The notes under the pieces: model-generated
Database searches by the model: none
What the model saw: only the letters and a program-made list of their open reading frames with translations
Told to the model about the DNA's origin: nothing
Position numbers and translations under genes: made by a program
Shown here: piece after piece, positions 44,571-53,918 of the stretch
How positions within the stretch are numbered: position 1 is the stretch's first letter
Layout: the number at the start of each line of letters is the position of its first letter
Assembly: GCF_026891935.1 (NCBI RefSeq)
Contig: NZ_JAPTGC010000005.1
Location: 100,608 to 164,607, forward strand
DNA length: 64,000 nucleotides
Origin: Methanocorpusculum vombati
Lineage (GTDB): Archaea > Halobacteriota > Methanomicrobia > Methanomicrobiales > Methanocorpusculaceae
Direction: 5' to 3'

Positions 44571-45914
44571 ATGGTTGACATAGAAGTCATTGCTGTTGGC
44601 GGATACAACGAGGTCGGAAGGAATATGACCGCGGTCCGCGTCGGCAAAGAGATCGTTATCTTTGATATGGGTCTGTATCTTGACCCGATCTCAGGAAACA
44701 ACAATGTAGAAATGGAGAATATGCACTCGCTGGATCTGATCCAGATCGGTGCAATCCCTGACGATACCGTAATGAACTCGGTCGAGGGCACGGTCAAGGC
44801 AATCGTCTGTACGCACGGTCACCTGGATCACATCGGTGCGGTCCAGAAGCTTGCCCACCGCTATAACTGTCCGGTGATCGCAACGCCGTACACCACCGAG
44901 CTGATCAAGCAGCAGATTGAGAGTGAACGTAAGTTTTCGGTAACGAACAAGACGTTTGCGCTCAAGGCGGGCGGCAAGTACACCATCTCGCAGCACATAA
45001 CGCTGGAGTTTGTCCGCGTCCAGCACAGTATCATCGACTCTGTTATGGCGGTGCTTCACACGCCGGCGGGCTGTGTTGTCTATGCAAACGATTTCAAGCT
45101 GGACATGACGCCGGTCATCGGCGAGGCTCCGGATCTTGCACGTATGCGTGCGATCGGTAAGGAGGGTGTGAAGGTTCTGATTGTTGAGTCGCTGAATCTG
45201 GACGACCGCGGGTATGCGCCAAGCGAGCAGGTTGCCCGTCTGCGGGTGCGGGATGCGATTACCCGCTGCGAGGACGACAAGAATGCGATCATTGTCTCGA
45301 CGTTTGCCTCGCAGATTGCAAGAATCAAAACCATCACCGAGTGTGCCCGCGAGATTGATCGTGTCCCGATTCTTCTGGGCAGATCAATGGAGCGGTACAA
45401 CGGAACGGCCGAGATGATGAAGCAGGTTGCCTTCCCGCAGGGGACGAGTATCTACGGCAACCGCAAGACGACCGACCGGATGCTGCGCCGTGTGGCAAAG
45501 GAAGGAAAGGAGAAGTTCCTGCTGGTGGTTACCGGTCATCAGGGAGAGCCGGGGTCCATGCTGTCCCGTATGGCTGCCGGTGATACGCCGTTTAAGATCG
45601 AGAAAGGCGATAAGGTGATGTTTTCGGCAAACATTATTCCAAACCCGGTGAACTATGCCCAGCGTGCGGAGGTTGACAGACTTCTGCTGCGGCAGGGTGC
45701 AAGAATCTTTGACGGTCTTCATGTTACGGGTCACGCGTTTTATCAGGAGCATTATGATCTGGTTTCCATGCTGAATCCGGAACACATTGTTCCGTCGCAC
45801 GGTCCGTTTGAGATGAAGGGCGGCTATGTGACGCTCGGCCGTGAGTTCGGTTACACGCTGAACAAAGAGATTCACATTATGCAGAACGGAGACCGTCTGG
45901 TTCTTCCGAAATAA
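44571..45914 (+). CDS. Archaeal RNase J-family ribonuclease
   Basis: The 447-residue metallo-beta-lactamase/beta-CASP enzyme has CTHGHLDHIG (metal-binding HxHxDH), YANDFKLD, STFASQIARI in the beta-CASP part and HVTGHAFYQEHY with SHGPFEMKGG near the end. Archaeal RNase J homologues are 5'-to-3' exoribonucleases. Its place between fni and idsA in the isoprenoid operon is conserved in many euryarchaea, with no known reason. Confidence 0.93.
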   Translation: MVDIEVIAVGGYNEVGRNMTAVRVGKEIVIFDMGLYLDPISGNNNVEMENMHSLDLIQIGAIPDDTVMNSVEGTVKAIVCTHGHLDHIGAVQKLAHRYNCPVIATPYTTELIKQQIESERKFSVTNKTFALKAGGKYTISQHITLEFVRVQHSIIDSVMAVLHTPAGCVVYANDFKLDMTPVIGEAPDLARMRAIGKEGVKVLIVESLNLDDRGYAPSEQVARLRVRDAITRCEDDKNAIIVSTFASQIARIKTITECAREIDRVPILLGRSMERYNGTAEMMKQVAFPQGTSIYGNRKTTDRMLRRVAKEGKEKFLLVVTGHQGEPGSMLSRMAAGDTPFKIEKGDKVMFSANIIPNPVNYAQRAEVDRLLLRQGARIFDGLHVTGHAFYQEHYDLVSMLNPEHIVPSHGPFEMKGGYVTLGREFGYTLNKEIHIMQNGDRLVLPK

Positions 45915-45939
45915 CCAAAAAAAATTGAGAGTGTGTAGT

Positions 45940-46911
45940 ATGGAGTTATCCGAGTATCTGAAATCCGTTGCCGTAAAAGTTGATCAGGAGGCGGATGAGT
46001 ACAGCAAAGCGACCGACACGACGCTGCAGAAGGCGTCCGCACATCTGCTGCTCGGCGGGGGAAAACGTCTCCGCCCTGCAATGGTTCTGCTTGCAGCAGA
46101 CGCAGTCCGCAAAGGATCTTCGGCGGATATTTTTTCCGCGGCTCTTGCGCTTGAGTGGACACATACGTTCACGCTGGTGCATGATGATATCATGGACGGC
46201 GATTCGCTGCGCCGCGGAAGGCCGACGGTGCATGTGGTGTGGGACGAGCCTACGGCTATTCTTGCAGGCGATGTGCTGTATGCAAAGGCGTTTGAACATC
46301 TGTGTTCGGTGAAGAATGCAAGTCCCGAGTCGAAGGTTGCGGCGGTGCAGATGCTGTCGCATGCCTGCTATGAGATCTGTGAGGGTCAGCAGGAGGATGT
46401 GTCCTTTGAGACGCGGGATGATGTTTCTGCGGCTGAGTACCTGGAGATGGTCCGGAAGAAGACGGGTGTTCTGTATGCGGCGGCTGCCGGTATCGGTGCT
46501 GCTCTTGCGGGAGGCGACATGAAGCAGATCTCTGCGTTTTATACGCTTGGTCTGAACACAGGAATTGCGTTCCAGATTCAGGATGATATCATTGATCTGA
46601 TGACGCCGCCCGCGGTCTCAGGAAAGGATCAGGCATCCGATCTCCGCGAGAACAAGCAGACGCTTCTTGCAATCACGGCCCGCGAGATGGGTGTGGACTT
46701 GTCGAAGTATCATAAGGATCACCTTTCCCCGGAGGAGATCGCAGAAGCAATTGCGCTTCTTGAGGAGTCGGGTGTTCTCGGGAAGGTCCGCGGTATCTCA
46801 GAAAAACTCATCGCTGACTCAAAGGCAGGCCTTGCAAGCGTGGTGCCGGAGTCGGAGGAGCGGGATCTGATCTTTGAGATGGTGGACTTCTTCATTACGA
46901 GAGGATACTAA
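45940..46911 (+). CDS. idsA: Short-chain prenyl diphosphate synthase (farnesyl/geranylgeranyl)
   Basis: 323 residues from the ATG at 45940; the TTG 15 bases upstream is in frame but less likely. The first Asp-rich motif LVHDDIMDGD with the following RRGRPTVH, and the second, IAFQIQDDIIDL, bind the diphosphates through magnesium. GGGKRLRPAM is the IPP-binding start. It builds C15/C20 chains for archaeal lipids. Last gene of the MEMO-mvk-ipk-fni-rnj-idsA operon. Confidence 0.94.
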   Translation: MELSEYLKSVAVKVDQEADEYSKATDTTLQKASAHLLLGGGKRLRPAMVLLAADAVRKGSSADIFSAALALEWTHTFTLVHDDIMDGDSLRRGRPTVHVVWDEPTAILAGDVLYAKAFEHLCSVKNASPESKVAAVQMLSHACYEICEGQQEDVSFETRDDVSAAEYLEMVRKKTGVLYAAAAGIGAALAGGDMKQISAFYTLGLNTGIAFQIQDDIIDLMTPPAVSGKDQASDLRENKQTLLAITAREMGVDLSKYHKDHLSPEEIAEAIALLEESGVLGKVRGISEKLIADSKAGLASVVPESEERDLIFEMVDFFITRGY

Positions 46912-46934
46912 CCGACCCGCGAAAATCGTTTTGG

Positions 46935-46967
46935 GGGGATGAAAACGCCGCAGGCGTTTTCATCCCC
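46935..46967 (+). terminator. 15-base perfect hairpin after idsA
   Basis: Arms 46935-46949 and 46953-46967 (GGGGATGAAAACGCC and its complement) pair around GCA. Flanking GAAAATCG and CGATTTC can lengthen the stem. No T tract follows, so it may be an mRNA 3'-end stabiliser rather than a simple terminator. Nothing else is seen in the 166-base gap. Confidence 0.55.
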
Positions 46968-47077
46968 GCACGATTTCACCGGCGCGGTCCACTCGCTTCG
47001 TTCGGTTGGTGTGGTTGATTCTTTTTTTCTGTGGTATTCCCTTGTATTCATATCGTTTCGGCGGCAATATCTTGGGA

Positions 47078-47728
47078 ATGAATCCGGCAGATGTTTCCTC
47101 CGTCGTTCGGGACTATGTCCGTTCGGTCTCGCTCGGCGAGTCAACCGGTCATGACTGGTGGCATGTGGTTCGCGTTACAGGCCTTGCCGCAACTATCCGC
47201 GAAGCAGAAGGCGGAGATCCTCTGCGGGTCGAGCTGACTGCTCTGCTGCATGATGTTTTCGATGAAAAGTTCTACGACGGTGATGCCGGGACGGCGTTGT
47301 CCGGTCTTGTCGATCAGCTTGGTATTCGTGCGGTGTTTCCGGATGAGGTCTGGGACGGCATCATCTTTGACATTCTGCATCTCGGATTTGCGGGAGGGTT
47401 TGATCAGATGCCCCTGTCACCGGAGGGACAGATTGTGCAGGATGCCGACCGGCTTGATGCGATCGGGGCGATCGGTATTGCACGGGCATTTGCCTACGGC
47501 GGGGCGAAAGGCCGCGAGCTGTATAACCCTGAGGAGGGAATTGTGCCGGTTGCGACTGCCGCGGAGTACCGCACCGGCAGCCGTCATACCGTCAATCACT
47601 TTTATGAAAAACTGCTGCTTCTGCAAGACCGGATGAACACAAAAACGGCACGGAGGATTGCAGAACGGCGGCACCGGTTTATGGAAGAGTTTCTCGCCGA
47701 ATTTTTTGCGGAGTGGGAAGGAGCGTAA
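47078..47728 (+). CDS. HD-domain phosphohydrolase
   Basis: 216 residues from the ATG at 47078; an upstream hydrophobic extension is not supported. HDWWHVVRVTGLA, LLHDVFDEKF and DADRLDAIGAIGIARAFAYGG give the YedJ-type HD metal site (H...HD...D). Substrates of such proteins are nucleotides or unknown. It lies between idsA and gltX, all on the plus strand. Confidence 0.88.
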   Translation: MNPADVSSVVRDYVRSVSLGESTGHDWWHVVRVTGLAATIREAEGGDPLRVELTALLHDVFDEKFYDGDAGTALSGLVDQLGIRAVFPDEVWDGIIFDILHLGFAGGFDQMPLSPEGQIVQDADRLDAIGAIGIARAFAYGGAKGRELYNPEEGIVPVATAAEYRTGSRHTVNHFYEKLLLLQDRMNTKTARRIAERRHRFMEEFLAEFFAEWEGA

Positions 47729-47832
47729 CCCCCGGGTCCGCTTCGGCAGCGTCATGCAATCCGGCACATTTGGCGTAAAGCTTTACGAGGACACAACTAT
47801 AAACACCTCCCCCGCCAATATAGTTCCCGCAA

Positions 47833-49515
47833 ATGTCCGATACAAATATTCGTGATGATATCTATCTTTTCGCACTGCAAAACGCAGTAAAGCACAAGTC
47901 CGTCCCCAAGGCAGGGGCCATTCTCGGTTCGGTCATGGGCGCACATCCGGAGCTTCGTCCGAAAGCAAAAGAGATCAACGCCATGCTGCCTGAGATCCTC
48001 GCAGAAGTGGAAGCAATGTCCGTTGAGGAGCGGGAAGCAAAACTCACCGCACTCTCACCCGAAATGATCGAGAAGATGCATGAGAAGAAGGAACGCGTGC
48101 ACGAACTCCCCGACCTTCCGGAAGCAGAAGGCGGTGTTGTTATGCGGTTTGCGCCAAATCCGTCCGGCCCCCTGCACCTCGGACACGCCCGCGCATCGGT
48201 CTTAAACGACTACTATGTCAAAAAATACGGTGGCAAGTTCTACTACCGTGTCGAAGACACCGACCCGAAACGGGTTGATCCGGAAGCCTACGACATGGTC
48301 ACAGAAGACCTCAGATGGCTCGGTATCGGCATCACCGATGTGATCTATCAGTCCGACCGGTTCCCGATATACTACGACCTCGCCCGCGAACTGATCACGC
48401 TTGGCGGCGCATACATGTGTACCTGCGACAACGACGAGTTCCGCGAGAAAAAACTGAAAAAACAGCCGTGTCCCTGCCGCAGCCTCAGTGTTGAGGAGAA
48501 CCTGCGCCGCTTCGACGACATGCTCGCCGGAAAATATCCGGAAGGCGCAATCACCATGCGGGTCAAGACCGACATCGCCCATCCCGACCCCGCAGTCCGC
48601 GACTTCGCCGCCATGCGGGTACTCACCTCCACCAGACATCCCCGCCGCCCGGACATCTTCGTCTATCCGCTGATGAACTTCTCCGTCGCCATCGATGATC
48701 ACCTGCTCGGCATGACGCACGTCATCCGCGGCAAAGACCACATTGCCAACACCCGCCGTCAGGAGTACATCTACCAGTATTTCGGCTGGAAGATGCCGCA
48801 CTTCTACCATTACGGCAGAATGTCCATCGCAGGTCTCGAACTCTCCACATCCGGCATGCGTAAAGGAATCAATGAAGGACTCTACACCGGCTGGGATGAC
48901 ATCCACCTCGGAACCCTCCGTGCGCTTGCCCGCCGCGGCATTCAGCCGGAAGCGGTGCGGGCTGCGGTTGTTGACATCGGTATGGGCGACACCGATATCT
49001 CGTTTTCGTGGGAGAACCTGTTTGCCCAGAACAAGGCAATCATCGACGCCGACGCCGACCGTTACTTCTTTGTCCCGGACGTTGTCACGGTTGCGGTTGC
49101 GGACGCTCCGGCAATGGAAGCACACGCACCCATCTACCCGAACCAGCCGGAACGGGGCGTTCGTGTACTCGCGTTTACGGGCAGTGTTCTTCTGCCGAGA
49201 TCAGAGATTGAGACCGGCAGAATGCTCCGCTTAAAAGATCTCTTTAACATCAGAATCACCGGAGAAGGCCGCGCCGAGTACGCCGGCAACTCCCTTGCCG
49301 AGGCACGCACCGCAAAAGCGCCGATTGTCCAGTGGCTTCCGGCGGGCGAGGGTATTCCCTGTTCGCTTCTGACCCCGGAGGGGACAAGCGAAGGGTACTG
49401 TGAGGCTGCCGTGCAGAAGTACGATCAGAAGATCGTACAGTTTGAGCGTGTGGGTTTTGCCAGAATCGATTCAGTGAAGGACGGGCAGGTCACTGCCTAC
49501 TTCACCCACCGCTGA
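47833..49515 (+). CDS. gltX: Glutamyl-tRNA synthetase, archaeal type
   Basis: 560 residues. The archaeal N-terminal helical extension (NAVKHKSVPKAGAILGSVMG) precedes the class I site FAPNPSGPLHLGHARASVLN (HIGH as HLGH) and LELSTSGMRKG in place of KMSKS. The C-terminal half has the beta-barrel anticodon domain of the GlnRS-like group, as expected for a non-discriminating-lineage archaeal enzyme. Early codons are C-ending. Confidence 0.95.
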   Translation: MSDTNIRDDIYLFALQNAVKHKSVPKAGAILGSVMGAHPELRPKAKEINAMLPEILAEVEAMSVEEREAKLTALSPEMIEKMHEKKERVHELPDLPEAEGGVVMRFAPNPSGPLHLGHARASVLNDYYVKKYGGKFYYRVEDTDPKRVDPEAYDMVTEDLRWLGIGITDVIYQSDRFPIYYDLARELITLGGAYMCTCDNDEFREKKLKKQPCPCRSLSVEENLRRFDDMLAGKYPEGAITMRVKTDIAHPDPAVRDFAAMRVLTSTRHPRRPDIFVYPLMNFSVAIDDHLLGMTHVIRGKDHIANTRRQEYIYQYFGWKMPHFYHYGRMSIAGLELSTSGMRKGINEGLYTGWDDIHLGTLRALARRGIQPEAVRAAVVDIGMGDTDISFSWENLFAQNKAIIDADADRYFFVPDVVTVAVADAPAMEAHAPIYPNQPERGVRVLAFTGSVLLPRSEIETGRMLRLKDLFNIRITGEGRAEYAGNSLAEARTAKAPIVQWLPAGEGIPCSLLTPEGTSEGYCEAAVQKYDQKIVQFERVGFARIDSVKDGQVTAYFTHR

Positions 49516-49523
49516 TTTTTTTC

Positions 49524-50180
49524 ATGTCCGCTGCCGGGGTCGCCGACCTTCTCTCGCATGCCGAAATTACGCCTGCGCATATCCGGTATGCCGTTCATCA
49601 TCTGACGAAACCCGAACGTGCGGTACTGTATGACGCGGCAAATCCTCTGCACCGTTCAGTCACCGGAAAATATTTTGAAGCTCTGGTCTATGAACTGCTG
49701 CTCGGATCTGCGGAGTGTTCGGATGCAGTTGTCTCGGTTGCCGCGAAGTTTTCGGACGCTGTGTTTGTGTCGTATGACAAATATTCTCCGGACGGTCTGT
49801 GGTACTCCCGTGACGGCGGTATCCGGTTCCGTGTCGGCGGGAAAGTTGTGGCTGAGATGGATCTCCTGATCAAAACCGCGGACGGTGTCCGCGTGTTCGG
49901 CGAGGTGATCATCAACCCGTCGGGAGTTCGCGGGTTTCGCAGTGAAATATCCGCAAAGAAAAAACTGCTCGCCGATCTCTACGGAGACCCCGTCGAGTTT
50001 CTGATGGTTCTCGCTGCCGCCCCTCCGGCGGGTGGTGTGCGGTGCCTGGATGGATCGGATGCGTATGCTGTCGTTACGGGCGGGGATCATTCCTATGAAA
50101 TGGTGCATCCGGGCGAGGTTATGAAACGAAAACTCTCACCTTCGGCAAGTACAAAACGGGTTGACGGAAAAGATTGGTAA
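49524..50180 (+). CDS. Uncharacterised protein with possible restriction-endonuclease-like core
   Basis: 218 residues, 8 bases after gltX. I do not recognise a named family. The arrangement GKYFEALVYELLLG, later VVAEMDLLI and VRVFGEVIINPSG, then a Lys-rich helix (AKKKLLADLYG), resembles a PD-(D/E)XK nuclease fold: an acidic residue in the first helix, D in a strand and E in the next strand. The usual catalytic Lys of E-x-K is replaced here by Ile (EVI), so activity is doubtful. It shares a plus-strand operon with gltX. Confidence 0.6.
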   Translation: MSAAGVADLLSHAEITPAHIRYAVHHLTKPERAVLYDAANPLHRSVTGKYFEALVYELLLGSAECSDAVVSVAAKFSDAVFVSYDKYSPDGLWYSRDGGIRFRVGGKVVAEMDLLIKTADGVRVFGEVIINPSGVRGFRSEISAKKKLLADLYGDPVEFLMVLAAAPPAGGVRCLDGSDAYAVVTGGDHSYEMVHPGEVMKRKLSPSASTKRVDGKDW

Positions 50181-50182
50181 AA

Positions 50183-50893
50183 TTATACGGAGAAGTAGGG
50201 ACAGCGTGTTCCCAGACATTCTCTGTTCAGTTTTGCATATTTGCAGTGGATAATCTCCGGCAGATCCATTTTTACGCCGAAGTACTCTTCCGCATGTTCT
50301 GCGGCAACCTTAATTGCAGTAAAGGTACTGCGTTTACAGCATCGTGGTCCCCCGATTTTGCCGATTTCCATGAGAGCCTGGGCAACCAGCCGGTTTCCTT
50401 CTCCCCACTCATCAACACTCAGGACTTTTGTTCCGGCAAGAACGGAGTAAAAGATTCCCGCACTTACCCCTGCCCCGCAGGATCCGGTTTCTACGCAGAC
50501 ATCTTTGGGAAGATAACTCGCGCGTCTGATAATTTCTCCCAGCACTTCCCTGAGATTAATGTTGCCGCCGCAGTTTTTGTAGGCGGCAGCAAGGGATGCG
50601 GCAACCGCAAAGTGATGGTTCTCCTCATGCATGAGGATTGCCGGACTGTCCATCATACTGATTACAATTTCAATGGGGTCTTTTGATTTGGTCCGCGTAC
50701 ACACCGAACGAATTATCGCCAGACCAGGGTTTTCACCACAGCTTTCGCAGATATAATGTCCAGCAGCGCACTGGATAACGTCGGTAAATTTTCTTCCGCA
50801 GATATCGCATTCCATCACTTTTGCAGGATGGATTATTTCCATCGGAGCACCGCAGAGTGCACAGATATCTGATTTTCTCTTTCCACCACTCAA
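50183..50893 (-). CDS. DUF5714-family cysteine-rich protein, copy 1
   Basis: 236 residues, TTG start at 50891-50893 chosen because GAAGGTGATG lies just upstream. An N-terminal zinc-ribbon-like region (ICALCGAP, then ECDICGRKF) is followed by GHYICESCGENPG, HEENHHFAVAASLAAAYKNCGG, an HxxxHH-type metal site, and IGGPRCCKRSTF; it ends CLGTRCPYF. The many ordered Cys and His residues suggest zinc or Fe-S binding. The family occurs in methanogens and other anaerobes and its function is unknown. It lies 147 bases downstream of its paralogue. Confidence 0.8.
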   Translation of the reverse strand: MSGGKRKSDICALCGAPMEIIHPAKVMECDICGRKFTDVIQCAAGHYICESCGENPGLAIIRSVCTRTKSKDPIEIVISMMDSPAILMHEENHHFAVAASLAAAYKNCGGNINLREVLGEIIRRASYLPKDVCVETGSCGAGVSAGIFYSVLAGTKVLSVDEWGEGNRLVAQALMEIGKIGGPRCCKRSTFTAIKVAAEHAEEYFGVKMDLPEIIHCKYAKLNRECLGTRCPYFSV

Positions 50894-51040
50894 GATACAT
50901 CACCTTCACTTGACAGTTGCCGGAAATACACTCGGGAAGAGTTCTGCAAAATTCCAGCTCTCTTTCATTTCCGGGACTTGTCGGACAAGTAGTTAGTGTT
51001 TCTCTTCTCTCTATTTATCTCTATTTATTTCCGTATTACT

Positions 51041-51760
51041 TTAATAATCTGTAATGCTTGCGAAATAGGGGCAACGCTCTTTGTTACAGTCGGTATTGCG
51101 CTCCACGTATCCGCACCGTATCTTTTCCGGCATTTCAAGCTGTATGCCGAAATGTTCGGTGATGAATGCTGCTGCGGTTTCAAGGGAAAAGAACGTACAG
51201 CGTTTGCAGCACCTCGGCCCTCCGGCCTGGCCTATTTTATGCAGACATTCCGAGACAAGAAGATTTCCTTCTCCCCACTCTTTTATGCTCAGCGGTTCGG
51301 TTTTTGCAACGATCGAGTAGAAGATTCCGGCACTCACCGCTCCGCCGCTGGTTCCTGCGGTGGCACATATTCCGTACGGTACGGCTGATCCGCGTCTGAT
51401 TGCCTCATCAATTGCGGTGTTGAGATCCACCTCGCCCCCGCAGTTCTTATAGGCTGCAAGAAGAGCTGCAGCAATGATTGCGTGATGGTCTGCTCCGTGC
51501 ATATAGACCGCCGGACTGTTCATCATCATCACGGCAAGTGAAACCGGATTTTTTGATTTGGTGCTGGTACAGATGCTGCGGATTACTGCGGCGCCGGGGT
51601 GGTTCCAGCAGTCACTGCAGACGTAGTGCCCGTTGACGCAGGCGGTTGTGTCGGTGAAGGTCTTCCGGCAGATTGCACACTCCATTCTTTCCGGAGTATT
51701 CTTTGTGATCATCGGAAAGCCGCAGATCAGGCAGGTGTTGGGTCTTTTTTCTTCAGTCAT
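51041..51760 (-). CDS. DUF5714-family cysteine-rich protein, copy 2
   Basis: A 239-residue paralogue of the next gene with the same order of motifs: TCLICGFPM and ECAICRKTF, GHYVCSDCWNHPG, HGADHHAIIAAALLAAYKNC, AGGPRCCKRCTFF and CNKERCPYF. The two share the whole layout but differ at many positions, so the duplication is old. It overlaps the end of the deoxyhypusine synthase gene by eight bases and is therefore co-translated with it, an association worth noting because the family has no assigned function. Confidence 0.8.
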   Translation of the reverse strand: MTEEKRPNTCLICGFPMITKNTPERMECAICRKTFTDTTACVNGHYVCSDCWNHPGAAVIRSICTSTKSKNPVSLAVMMMNSPAVYMHGADHHAIIAAALLAAYKNCGGEVDLNTAIDEAIRRGSAVPYGICATAGTSGGAVSAGIFYSIVAKTEPLSIKEWGEGNLLVSECLHKIGQAGGPRCCKRCTFFSLETAAAFITEHFGIQLEMPEKIRCGYVERNTDCNKERCPYFASITDY

Positions 51761-52721
51761 GTTTTCTCACCACATCTGCTGCAATCAGTCCTGAGACGAT
51801 AAGCGGCAGTGCGATGGTTACATCACAGAAGCATTGCAGTTTTTTTGCGTCGGGTAATTCCTTTCCCCAGCTAACTGCTTCTTCAAAGGTGCAGCCAGAC
51901 AATCCGCCCCAGTGCGGCGCGTCAGTTGTGTACTGAATTGCATAGGAGTGACCACCGATATACTTTTCCATTTTCTGTGGAGGTATTACTTCAGTCTGTT
52001 GAATAAAGTTCTTGGGCGTTCCCCCTCCCAGATAGATGACGCCGGTCTTCTCCGCATCTTCGACGAACGCGGCAAGTTCGCTTGCGTCAGCGATCTGATC
52101 GATGACGAGTTTTGCACCGTTCCGGTATGCGGTGACCAGGCCGATACCGATTGCAGAGTCTGCAAGGGCCGGGACATGGACCGGCACATTGTGCTTCACA
52201 CAGACGGCAAGGAGGCTTCTGCCTTCGGGCCGTTCGGCTGCAATCTTTTCTCCGAGGAGCCTGAGGAATGCGCGGCTGCTCAGCCGTGCGTCCCCGAGGG
52301 ATGCACCGAAGTCACCGATGTAGTGTTCAACGTTCTGAAACTCCTTTTCGACGGCGAATACGTCGTAGATTCTGTCGATTCCGTTTTGGTAGAGTTCCTC
52401 GTCGTTGGTGAGATGAGTTCCTTTGTAGTGCCGGACTCCGAGGTGTTCGCAGATGTCATGGAAGATGTTTGCACCGGTCGAGACGATGGCATCCACATAC
52501 CGGTGTTCTACAAGCTGAATGAGGCATTCCTGCATGCCTGCGGGGATCATCGCACCGGAGAGACCAAGAATGATTTTTACTCCGGGGGTTTCGATCATTT
52601 CTTTCCAGATATGATAGCTTTCACCAAGTTTTCTTCCCTGAAATCCGGTCTGGCTCATCCGCTCCAGCAGCTGGTCAATTTCTGCTGCCGGATACATGGG
52701 ATTTGTGGGGTTATTCAGCAT
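51753..52721 (-). CDS. dys: Deoxyhypusine synthase
   Basis: The 322-residue NAD-dependent enzyme transfers the butylamine part of spermidine to a lysine of aIF5A. GLSGAMIPAGMQECLIQLVE, STGANIFHDICEHLG, YLGGGTPKNFIQQ and SWGKELPDAK match; the Lys in EAVSWGKE corresponds to the active-site lysine. The region just before it (HWGGLSGCTFEE) differs from the GSDSG segment of eukaryotic enzymes and resembles the second archaeal DHS-like group, so a related spermidine- or agmatine-using reaction is possible. First gene of an operon with two DUF5714 genes. Confidence 0.87.
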   Translation of the reverse strand: MLNNPTNPMYPAAEIDQLLERMSQTGFQGRKLGESYHIWKEMIETPGVKIILGLSGAMIPAGMQECLIQLVEHRYVDAIVSTGANIFHDICEHLGVRHYKGTHLTNDEELYQNGIDRIYDVFAVEKEFQNVEHYIGDFGASLGDARLSSRAFLRLLGEKIAAERPEGRSLLAVCVKHNVPVHVPALADSAIGIGLVTAYRNGAKLVIDQIADASELAAFVEDAEKTGVIYLGGGTPKNFIQQTEVIPPQKMEKYIGGHSYAIQYTTDAPHWGGLSGCTFEEAVSWGKELPDAKKLQCFCDVTIALPLIVSGLIAADVVRKHD

Positions 52722-52796
52722 AGCAGTAAAAACGTTGGTCGGCAGGGTTTATACTGGTGACGAATTTGCAGGCGTTGTAACTTTATTTCTGAAGAT

Positions 52797-52834
52797 CCCA
52801 CGATTCGCACGGCAGAGCCTGTACGAATCGTGGG
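52797..52834. repeat. 11-base inverted repeat abutting repeat copy B
   Basis: CCCACGATTCG (52797-52807) and CGAATCGTGGG (52824-52834) are exact complements. The 16-base loop contains ACGGCAGAGCC, a string also found in the repeat blocks near 57810 and 63609. Confidence 0.75.
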
Positions 52835-52894
52835 CTGAAATTCGATCAATGATGATCATTCATAGGCAATAAACGAATTTAGGTGCAACGCCGA
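52832..52894 (-). repeat. 63-base dispersed repeat, copy B
   Basis: The reverse complement of this segment matches 17968-18030 with three mismatches. It lies in the 260-base gap between the deoxyhypusine synthase gene and the first CBS gene. In this copy GATCA-TCAT-TGATC is a perfect small palindrome. Confidence 0.85.
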
Positions 52895-52980
52895 ATTTAC
52901 ATGTTCTGCGCGAAAGAGAACGTATTCTCAGATTTTTTCCTTGCGCTGCGTAATTTCTAAAAAAAGATGAATGAATCTGT

Positions 52981-53754
52981 TCAGAGCGCGTCAACCAGTG
53001 ATTTGCGGGTGGCAAGGCCGATGACCTTCTCACCGTCTGCAATGGGGATGGTACTGATGTTCTTTGTAAGCATGAGATCCACCACCTTTGCTACTGGTGT
53101 GTTTGCCGGCGTCGTAATCAGCGGGCTTGACATGATGTCTGCCGCCGTCACGTTGCGCAGTGCGTTTTCAAAGTGCTTGTCTATCTCGCTCTTGAGTTTG
53201 ACAAGGATCTTTGCAATATCCGTTTCGGTTACGATACCGACGGCTTTGTTTCCCTCCATAACGATGAATCTCGTTGCCCCGTCACCGACCATGCGGCGGT
53301 GCAGCTGGACAACACGGTCATCCGGAGAGATTCTTGGGGCAATCTCTACCATCGTATCGATGGATCCTTCGGGCTTTGCAACTTTGAGAAGATCACCGGT
53401 CGTCACCTGTCCGATTAACCGGTGCTCTTCATCCCAGACAACAACAATTTTGTATCTCTGGAGCAGCGGGACTAACAAATCCACGTCCTGATCCTGGTAA
53501 ACCGAGGTGAAGTCCTCGCGGGTCACGCTTGCAACACGAATCTGTGATGCCGGAATGTTGCCGGTCTTTTTGCTTCCCATCTTCTCCGCAATGCTGCGGC
53601 GGGATGCGGTACCGACGACCACCCGGTCGTTTGTCACAACGATGGGGTCCACTCCTTCGGCAAGCATCTTGTCAAGGGCCTCAGGAATTAATGCTGATTT
53701 GGCGATTGACACGGGCTTGGACATTACATCCTTTACGGTTAACTTCTGGTTCAT
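52981..53754 (-). CDS. Four-CBS-domain protein
   Basis: 257 residues from the ATG at 53752-53754; an upstream Arg-rich extension is not supported. Four CBS repeats occur in sequence, each with an invariant pattern: VKDVMSKPVSIAK at the start, GQVTTGDLLKVA, GIVTETDIAKILV, DIMSSPLITTPANTPV and GLATRKSLVDAL. CBS pairs (Bateman modules) bind adenosine nucleotides or SAM. No catalytic or DNA-binding domain is attached. First to be compared with two more CBS genes directly upstream on the same strand. Confidence 0.9.
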   Translation of the reverse strand: MNQKLTVKDVMSKPVSIAKSALIPEALDKMLAEGVDPIVVTNDRVVVGTASRRSIAEKMGSKKTGNIPASQIRVASVTREDFTSVYQDQDVDLLVPLLQRYKIVVVWDEEHRLIGQVTTGDLLKVAKPEGSIDTMVEIAPRISPDDRVVQLHRRMVGDGATRFIVMEGNKAVGIVTETDIAKILVKLKSEIDKHFENALRNVTAADIMSSPLITTPANTPVAKVVDLMLTKNISTIPIADGEKVIGLATRKSLVDAL

Positions 53755-53918
53755 TTTGCTGCCTCCTGTATTTGGATTTTTTTGGTATTCGACATGATAT
53801 GCGGGAGATTCTCCTGCAGCTTCCATTTTCCTGCAGTTCGTCTCCCGCCGCCTTGACTGGTTCGGCACCGGCCGGATCATCTGTTCTCTTTTTCAGAGCC
53901 TGCCGGTGCAAAGGAAAC

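Noticed and set aside
47006..47077. Upstream membrane-like extension of the HD-domain gene
   Set aside because: The added residues are hydrophobic but outside the HD family, and the ATG at 47078 gives the normal family N-terminus.
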